A DNA stretch of 10,561 nt, from assembly GCA_964496365.1 (NCBI GenBank), contig CAZBZK010000051.1, positions 1-10,561 of the forward strand, in the 5' to 3' direction. The translations under genes were made by a program, and so were the position numbers. This document shows, piece after piece, positions 1 through 4,278 of the stretch. The stretch's first letter is position 1. Each line of letters begins with the position of its first letter. The notes under the pieces were generated by a model. That model had not been told where the DNA came from and did not search any database. It saw only the letters and a list, made by a program, of their open reading frames with translations. Origin of the DNA: AB-629-J13 sp964496365. GTDB taxonomy: Bacteria; Fidelibacterota; Marinisomatia; Marinisomatales; AB-629-J13.

Positions 1-287
1 CTTTTGAATTCCAGACATCCTCCCAATGTGATAACGAGCTGTTTTCGGGGAGCAGTGTGTGCCAATTTTGGTGTCTCTCCAGCAAAATTGTCAGGAAGAG
101 GAGTTACGGCAAACTGAAGTCTCAAATCACCTGAATTATCGAATACATTTGGGTTGACAAATAGTGAAGAAAACAATCCAACCGAACCCAACCCGGTTTT
201 TTCCACAAGAGGTAGAAATTGTTTGGAAAATCGTGTGTGGCCGCTATCATCTGTAAACATCCGAGTGATGGGAAAATTAGTAATCAC
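1..287 (-). CDS. Cupin-like protein, N-terminal part (cut by window edge)
   Basis: An open minus-strand frame of 95 codons runs off the left window edge with no stop. From the proposed GTG start (285-287) it reads ITNFPITRMFTDDSGHTRF, and near the edge APRKQLVITLGGCLEF. This resembles small single-domain cupins that begin ITRxYADExGxSHF and carry an APRRQxVxxLxGxxE strand, so I call it cupin-like from memory of that pattern. The metal-binding or catalytic part of the barrel lies outside the window, so activity cannot be assigned. The GTG start is preferred over the in-frame ATG at 258-260 because the family-like ITR residues lie upstream of that ATG. The Shine-Dalgarno support is weak (a GGA about ten bases upstream). 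An in-frame TGA lies roughly 20 codons upstream of the GTG. A possible -10 (TATACT, positions 372-367) lies upstream, but no good -35 accompanies it. The coding call is fairly secure and the family call moderate. Confidence 0.55.
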   Translation of the reverse strand, partial: MITNFPITRMFTDDSGHTRFSKQFLPLVEKTGLGSVGLFSSLFVNPNVFDNSGDLRLQFAVTPLPDNFAGETPKLAHTAPRKQLVITLGGCLEFK

Positions 288-799
288 TTTTTTTAAATCC
301 GAAAGTTGAAATAGAACAAAATATCATAGAATAACTATTCTGATTTTACAGATTAAAAAAGAGCAAAGTATAAACTAATTGATGGACTGATTAACAACTA
401 AATATATCAATGAAAATATTTTAAAAATTTAGATAACAAACTTTAATTTAATTTCATTCTAAAAAAAGCTTTTTTTTTTGAGAATTTAATATGATAATTG
501 AAACCTTAAAAAACTGTCTCCACGAAAAAACAGGAAAACTACGGGATTTTAAAACCGGCTATCAATTTCAGATGATAATCCAATTCAGAACAGTTGTTTT
601 GTTTAAGTTTAAATATTCATTTTTTCAAAAACCAATTCTTACCTTCATCAGAATTTTCCCCTTGTGGAAAGAACCAGAAAAAATAAATGGTGGAGCGTTT
701 CATCCAGAGTTGAGTTTATGAAATTCTGCCTGGAAAATGCTTGAGCACCGAAAATCGATTCACTATTACATTTGATGTGCAAATTAACTAAAGATATGT
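288..799. other. Intergenic region without a convincing gene
   Basis: Positions 288-490 are extremely AT-rich and hold the likely 5' flank of the cupin-like gene, plus a loop-less palindrome (A7-GC-T7, 461-476). Positions 491-780 are less AT-rich. A 76-codon plus-strand frame (491-721) has no good ribosome binding site and no recognisable domain. A minus-strand frame is open from about 790 down to a TGA at 648-650 and contains FGAQAFSRQNFINSTLDE. It has only a TTG as a possible start and lies just past the terminator of the next gene. I cannot identify either frame. The second may be a decayed gene fragment or chance. Confidence 0.5.
461..476. repeat. Perfect A7-GC-T7 palindrome
   Basis: AAAAAAAGCTTTTTTT is a perfect 16-base palindrome, with the T run continuing to 479. 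It has no loop, so it is not a standard intrinsic terminator. A-tract and T-tract junctions like this are expected to bend DNA. Whether it has a role upstream of the cupin-like gene is unknown. Confidence 0.6.
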
Positions 800-831
800 A
801 AAAATAAAACTGCCGGATAAAAATCCGGCAG
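800..831 (-). terminator. Rho-independent terminator of the HMA / cysteine-repeat unit
   Basis: A perfect 9-bp stem, CTGCCGGAT (810-818) with ATCCGGCAG (823-831), closes a 4-base loop (TTTT on the minus strand). Read on the minus strand it is followed by TTTTATTTTT (809-800), a typical U-rich tail. It starts about 30 bases after the stop codon of the HMA gene and points the right way to end that transcript. The plus-strand side lacks a T tract, so it works best for minus-strand transcription. Confidence 0.9.
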
Positions 832-860
832 AATAACAGTTATATTTATGAAGAAACTGT

Positions 861-1190
861 TCAGCTTTTGAAAAATTTTGAGAAAAATTTCTTAAACCCA
901 GAGGGTTCTTCCTTTGAAGGATTGTCCACCGAAATTTCAAAGTCTGTTTTATCATTTAAAATTTTGGCAATATCTTTTTCCTGAATTTCATCTTCATTAT
1001 AAGTAACTGTGGCAGTGCTTGTTTCATAATTCACATTGCACATTTTAATACCTTTAACATCGTTTAATGCTGATTTCACCTGGGTAGGACAACTATACTG
1101 GCAGGCCATTCCTTTTACCTTAATTTTGGTGGTTTTTTCTCCGGCAAAAACAAATGATACTATTGATAATAGAATGATATACTTTTTCAC
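861..1190 (-). CDS. Small exported HMA-domain protein with variant C-x3-C metal site
   Basis: 109 residues. Residues 1-16 form a signal peptide (MKKYIILLSIVSFVFA), so the mature protein should be periplasmic or outside the cell. Residues 20-88 resemble a heavy-metal-associated (HMA/MerP-like, copper-chaperone type) domain: a beta strand (TTKIKVKG), then the metal loop GMACQYSC, a helix (PTQVKSALNDVKGI) and the strands NVNYETSTATVTYNE. Classic HMA loops are GMxCxxC. Here three residues (QYS) separate Cys30 and Cys34, and a third cysteine, Cys51, sits in the next strand. The tail (98-109, GFKKFFSKFFKS) is cationic and amphipathic. The start is GTG: the overlapping ATG one base off-frame meets TGA at once, and AGGAG lies six bases upstream of the GTG. 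The gene is 47 bases downstream of the cysteine-repeat gene and probably shares its transcript. The family call is good. The metal (copper, mercury or other) and direction of transfer are unknown. Confidence 0.85.
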   Translation of the reverse strand: MKKYIILLSIVSFVFAGEKTTKIKVKGMACQYSCPTQVKSALNDVKGIKMCNVNYETSTATVTYNEDEIQEKDIAKILNDKTDFEISVDNPSKEEPSGFKKFFSKFFKS

Positions 1191-1196
1191 ATTTAA

Positions 1197-1201
1197 CTCC
1201 T
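1197..1201 (-). promoter_or_regulatory. Shine-Dalgarno site fixing the GTG start of the HMA gene
   Basis: Minus-strand AGGAG (1201-1197) is followed by the six-base spacer TTAAAT and then GTG. This is ideal spacing and supports GTG at 1190-1188 as the start. The only nearby ATG (1192-1190) is out of frame and followed directly by a stop. Confidence 0.8.
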
Positions 1202-1237
1202 ATATTTTTAGATAATTAACGATACTCATGGCAGAAT

Positions 1238-3898
1238 TTAGTTACATTCCAATTCATTTTCATCAATAAAAAAACTTATCCCAGTATTTATTGGATCATC
1301 AATTGCTGTTTGAAAGAATTCGATTTTTTCCATTACTGCATTAGCTTTTTGTCCCAATTTTGTACCTAACACTTTATTCTGTATTTTATTCTGAGCTGTT
1401 TCTTGAAGTAAAGCAGATTTTTCTGAAGCAAAATTTTGACCGTATTTGGTTAATTTTTCTTTAATATCAACACATTCAATTGATTCAATCGCAGAAAGGT
1501 CAATACTTGTAATTTCTTCTAATGTATTTGAAATTAAGGCTGATGCAGATGTAAGCTCTGAATAAACTTGATTGAGTTCATGTTCCAGATCCTGGGTTAA
1601 TTGATCGGTATCTATTAGAGGATCCCATGATGGAAATAGTTCTGACAATGCTTCATCTAATGGCCCCATAAATGGTTTCAACACTATTGTGACAACCTCA
1701 TCAATAATATCATTGACTAACTCTAAAATACCCAAAACATCTAATTCATCCATCGCATTCTGCATTTCATCAAAAATGAATTCAATACTAACATCCAATT
1801 CTCCTTTCATACAAAAAAACCCCCAATTATTATAATCAGATGGACAACTGGGACCTCCATCATCCCAAGAGGCATAAGCATAACCAAATTGTCCACAATC
1901 AGTCCAATCATAACAATGTTCCGTAGGGATTCTATCTACTTTGCATTCACCTGCATCATAATAATCTTCACACACATCTTTGGTTTTGGTCACTAACGAC
2001 TTTTTACATTCACCTGCATCATAATAATCTTCACACACATCTTTAGTTTTGGTCACTAACGACTTTTTACATTCACCCTTACTATAATATTTATCACATA
2101 CATTCTTATTTTTGGATCCTCTGTTACCTACGCAATTACCCCATACATCTTTACATTTTTTCCCATTGGAACAATGACCAAAAGGACACCAGTCCCATTC
2201 TTTTACTGTTTTCCATTTTTTACATTCCACACCTCCTGCCACAATTTGTTGCCCAAATGGACATTCTTGCCAACTCTCCGTTCCCCATTTTTTACACTCT
2301 ACATTTCCCAAAACTATTTGTTCCCCAAGTGGACATTCTTGCCAACTCTCTGTCCCCCATTTTTTACACTCTACATTTCCCAATACTATTTGTTGGTCAA
2401 AAGGACAGTCCAAAGTTGTTTTACATCCATTACAAGTACATGCGGCAGTACGTTTCTCTCCAATCCATCCATCACTGGCAGTAAATCCATTACATTCAGA
2501 TGTATAACACATCCCTCCATAAAGGTCACTTCCATCCGGACATCCAAGATCCGAAGTAGGTCCAATCCAAGGTAAGGTAACTTCCTCCGTTAGCGCATTT
2601 CCAAGGTCATTGAGTGGAGCAAGATTGGTCAAAGCTTCCTTATAGGGCTCTGTAATTGGTTCCATACTTTCCATAAGAGAATTTTCAATTTCTACAAGTT
2701 TTGCATGGGCATTATCTAATGCACTATTTACAACTCCAACTGCATTTGCAGCATTACCAACTTTATTTTGGTATAAAATAGCACCAGCTAATACAGACTT
2801 TCTAATTCTATTTTTTTCTGTCTCTGCAGCACACCTATAAGATAAATCAATATAATCATAAGTTTGACTGACCATGTTTCCCATATCATCCAGATGAATA
2901 ATTAATGTATCCATAACATCATGTATCTTTTGTGTCAATGCTTCTGGCTTATCCAATTTACTATCAAATGAACACGCTTTAGATTTTATATTTTCAACTT
3001 TATTGGGTAAAGGTTGAATAATTGTGTGTGGAGCTGTAAATACTTGTCCAACTCGTGGAATTTTTTTTGCAATAGATAAAGATGTATTTGCTGCTTTAAC
3101 AGTAGCTTCGGCTTCAATTATTGTTCCAACTGTTTCTTCTGATTTAAGAAAGGCTTCCAAAGCCGGTTCCGTTTTTTCTTTTAATGCTTTTGCTTTGTCA
3201 ATTAGCAAATTTGTTCTTCCGGTGAATTTATTAATTTTTTTCCTGGATAAATCTTGTTCACTAATTGAAGATAAATCTATATTTAATAAATTGGATGTTT
3301 TATTACTTTTGTTAAGAACACTATTTCCCTTATAATTCTTAGATTTTCTGCGATTTTTTTTTAGTTTAGAGTTTTTGGCAATTTTAGATTTTTTTTCATG
3401 TCGTTTTTTTGATCTATTAAGTTCCCTAGAGTCTGTTTTAATTTTTTTAGAGTCACTCCTATTTTTTCTTAATTCATTTTTTGATACTTTTCTTAATGTT
3501 GATTTATTTCGTTTATTTAAGATTCTCAAACTTTTTACGTTTGCAATTACATCCTGATTTTTTGATTTATATTGACTAACTAAGGTGTTCCGGCTTGTTT
3601 CCAATGTTTTTTTCTCCTCCTCTGTTAATTGACCAGCTTTAATCCGAGACGACGGATTTGAAAGAGAAGGTTTTGTTTCCATTCTAGTGGAGGATCTGGA
3701 TAAATTTCTTTCACTACTCCCAACTTTTGAATTATCACTATTAACATCCAGATTATTTAATTTATTCATCGCTTTTTGTTGTTTGTGTGCTTTTTGACTG
3801 TTTAAATCATTGGAGTAAGCATCAGTAAACTCAGTGAACGATATCAAAGTGAAAAATGTGATTATATGTTGAACAAACCTTTTTAATGACGTTTTCAT
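1238..3898 (-). CDS. Large exported protein of unknown family with basic segment and cysteine-repeat arrays
   Basis: 886 residues; I do not recognise the family. Regions in order: signal peptide about 1-27 (hydrophobic IITFFTLISF, likely cut after TDA); polar Ser/Asn/Lys-rich stretch to about 120; strongly basic Lys/Arg/Ser segment about 122-203; predicted helical, possibly coiled-coil region about 215-450; cysteine-rich block 453-696; second helical, acidic region about 700-886. The cysteine block opens with CPDGSDLYGGMCY. It then has three 24-25-residue repeats (498-570, pattern CPxxxQIVxGxVECKKW) with a shortened fourth. Three 21-residue repeats follow (590-652, pattern VCxxYYxxGEC), and it closes near Cys696. 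A motif PxxxPxxEALxxLxP occurs on both sides of the block (414-428 and 742-756). There is no T9SS sorting domain, lipobox or obvious membrane anchor, so its final location is unclear. AAGGAG sits seven bases before the ATG. The regular cysteine spacing suggests disulfides or metal binding in an exported structural or adhesive protein; this is inference. It is probably co-transcribed with the HMA gene. Confidence 0.85.
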   Translation of the reverse strand: MKTSLKRFVQHIITFFTLISFTEFTDAYSNDLNSQKAHKQQKAMNKLNNLDVNSDNSKVGSSERNLSRSSTRMETKPSLSNPSSRIKAGQLTEEEKKTLETSRNTLVSQYKSKNQDVIANVKSLRILNKRNKSTLRKVSKNELRKNRSDSKKIKTDSRELNRSKKRHEKKSKIAKNSKLKKNRRKSKNYKGNSVLNKSNKTSNLLNIDLSSISEQDLSRKKINKFTGRTNLLIDKAKALKEKTEPALEAFLKSEETVGTIIEAEATVKAANTSLSIAKKIPRVGQVFTAPHTIIQPLPNKVENIKSKACSFDSKLDKPEALTQKIHDVMDTLIIHLDDMGNMVSQTYDYIDLSYRCAAETEKNRIRKSVLAGAILYQNKVGNAANAVGVVNSALDNAHAKLVEIENSLMESMEPITEPYKEALTNLAPLNDLGNALTEEVTLPWIGPTSDLGCPDGSDLYGGMCYTSECNGFTASDGWIGEKRTAACTCNGCKTTLDCPFDQQIVLGNVECKKWGTESWQECPLGEQIVLGNVECKKWGTESWQECPFGQQIVAGGVECKKWKTVKEWDWCPFGHCSNGKKCKDVWGNCVGNRGSKNKNVCDKYYSKGECKKSLVTKTKDVCEDYYDAGECKKSLVTKTKDVCEDYYDAGECKVDRIPTEHCYDWTDCGQFGYAYASWDDGGPSCPSDYNNWGFFCMKGELDVSIEFIFDEMQNAMDELDVLGILELVNDIIDEVVTIVLKPFMGPLDEALSELFPSWDPLIDTDQLTQDLEHELNQVYSELTSASALISNTLEEITSIDLSAIESIECVDIKEKLTKYGQNFASEKSALLQETAQNKIQNKVLGTKLGQKANAVMEKIEFFQTAIDDPINTGISFFIDENELECN
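1943..2131 (-). repeat. Coding tandem repeat, 3 x 63 bases (21-residue VCxxYYxxGEC units)
   Basis: Units lie at 1943-2005, 2006-2068 and 2069-2131. The first two differ at only two of 63 bases, and both changes are synonymous (TGC/TGT Cys and ACC/ACT Thr), so their 21-residue products are identical (residues 611-631 and 632-652). The third (residues 590-610) is diverged, keeping the paired cysteines 601 and 610, the YY pair and GEC. The paired cysteines recur at 622/631 and 643/652. Confidence 0.9.
2184..2402 (-). repeat. Coding tandem repeat, 72/72/75 bases (24-25-residue CPxxxQIV...ECKKW units)
   Basis: Units are 2331-2402, 2259-2330 and 2184-2258, encoding residues 498-521, 522-545 and 546-570. 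By eye the first two differ at about eight of 72 bases, mostly at one end. The third is more diverged and one codon longer. Each unit has two cysteines (CP at the start and ECKKW in the middle) and a conserved tryptophan. A degenerate further unit (CPFGHC) starts at residue 571. Confidence 0.9.
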
Positions 3899-3905
3899 AT
3901 CTAAA

Positions 3906-3911
3906 CTCCTT
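3906..3911 (-). promoter_or_regulatory. Shine-Dalgarno site of the cysteine-repeat gene
   Basis: Minus-strand AAGGAG (3911-3906) precedes the ATG at 3898 by a seven-base spacer (TTTAGAT). It fixes the start, which also gives a well-formed signal peptide. Confidence 0.8.
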
Positions 3912-3958
3912 AGTACATACTTAAAATAGTGGTAAATATTGAATCTTCAATAATTTTT

Positions 3959-3986
3959 AATTTAAGAAAAATAATAGGTTTATCAA
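3959..3986 (-). promoter_or_regulatory. Candidate promoter for the cysteine-repeat / HMA unit
   Basis: On the minus strand, TTGATA (3986-3981) and TAAATT (3964-3959) are separated by 16 bases. This resembles sigma-70-type -35 and -10 boxes and would give a leader of roughly 50 bases before the ATG. The region is so AT-rich that partial matches are expected by chance, and FCB-group promoters may not follow this consensus. Confidence 0.35.
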
Positions 3987-4009
3987 TATAGAGGTTAAAG
4001 TTGATAAAC
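3978..4009. promoter_or_regulatory. Inverted repeat GTTTATCAA-14-TTGATAAAC, possible operator
   Basis: The nine-base arms at 3978-3986 and 4001-4009 are perfect inverted complements around a 14-base spacer. The left arm overlaps the candidate minus-strand -35 box and the right arm overlaps a candidate plus-strand -35 box. A further TTGATAA at 4023-4029 lies 22 bases on. The placement would suit a regulator acting on both divergent transcripts, but no regulator gene is visible and AT-rich dyads arise easily. Confidence 0.35.
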
Positions 4010-4030
4010 TTTGCAATAATATTTGATAAT
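4001..4030 (+). promoter_or_regulatory. Candidate distal promoter for the C25-type gene
   Basis: Plus-strand TTGATA (4001-4006), an 18-base spacer and GATAAT (4025-4030) form a reasonable sigma-70-like pair. It would leave a long leader of about 240 bases before the ATG at 4279. A nearer, weaker alternative is TTGATT (4202-4207), 17 bases, TAAATT (4225-4230). The sequence alone does not decide between them. Confidence 0.3.
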
Positions 4031-4278
4031 GTTAAAAATATTCCCTTTATAAATGCGTATGATTTCTCGAGTCACTTGGACCATCCAAATAGTTGACCTA
4101 TCCTGATTTCCATCATCATTGGAAGGAAAAAGCTCAAGGATCCCATTCGCAATCTATATGATTACACCCAATCAGCGAAAAAAAGCAAATAATTCATGAA
4201 TTTGATTCATCACTGAAACTAATTTAAATTGTTCTAATTAAATTTTACTTTTTTTTCGTACATGCTAATTTTAAAATC

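Larger units (their letters stand above)
3899..4278. other. Divergent intergenic region between the cysteine-repeat and C25-type genes
   Basis: 380 bases between divergently read genes. The part nearest the minus-strand gene (3899-4035) is very AT-rich and carries the TTGATAA elements and candidate promoters. The part from about 4050 to 4180 is less AT-rich. There a minus-strand frame is open from 4153 to 3998 (52 codons, including STIWMVQVTREIIRIYKG), with no start or ribosome binding site at its beginning. A 17-codon plus-strand frame (4053-4106) also lacks a ribosome binding site. I do not call either as a gene. A palindrome AATTCATGAATT lies at 4191-4202. Confidence 0.5.

Noticed and set aside
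461..479. A7-GC-T10 stretch as a terminator for the plus strand
   Set aside because: It has no loop, so it would not form the usual stem-loop plus U tract, and no plus-strand gene ends just upstream.
491..721. Plus-strand 76-codon frame in the left gap
   Set aside because: It has no clear Shine-Dalgarno, no recognisable domain and aromatic/Lys-rich composition typical of translated AT-rich noncoding DNA.
1943..2402. Regularly spaced direct repeats that could suggest a CRISPR array
   Set aside because: The units are contiguous with no unique spacers, keep codon phase and lie inside a long open reading frame, so they are protein repeats.
2174..2575. Plus-strand 133-codon frame with repeats
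   Set aside because: It is the antisense shadow of the cysteine-repeat arrays; its repetitiveness comes from the real minus-strand gene.
3024..3557. Plus-strand frames of 103 and 60 codons
   Set aside because: They lie antisense to the large minus-strand gene, whose lysine and asparagine codons produce long Phe/Leu-rich reverse frames.
1238..3898. T9SS cargo or lipoprotein status for the cysteine-repeat protein
   Set aside because: Its C-terminus (ISFFIDENELECN) lacks the sorting-domain motifs seen in the neighbouring giant protein, and no cysteine follows the signal peptide in a lipobox.
4053..4106. 17-codon plus-strand frame as a leader peptide for the C25-type gene
   Set aside because: It has no ribosome binding site, no attenuator-like hairpin follows, and it lies over 170 bases from the gene start.
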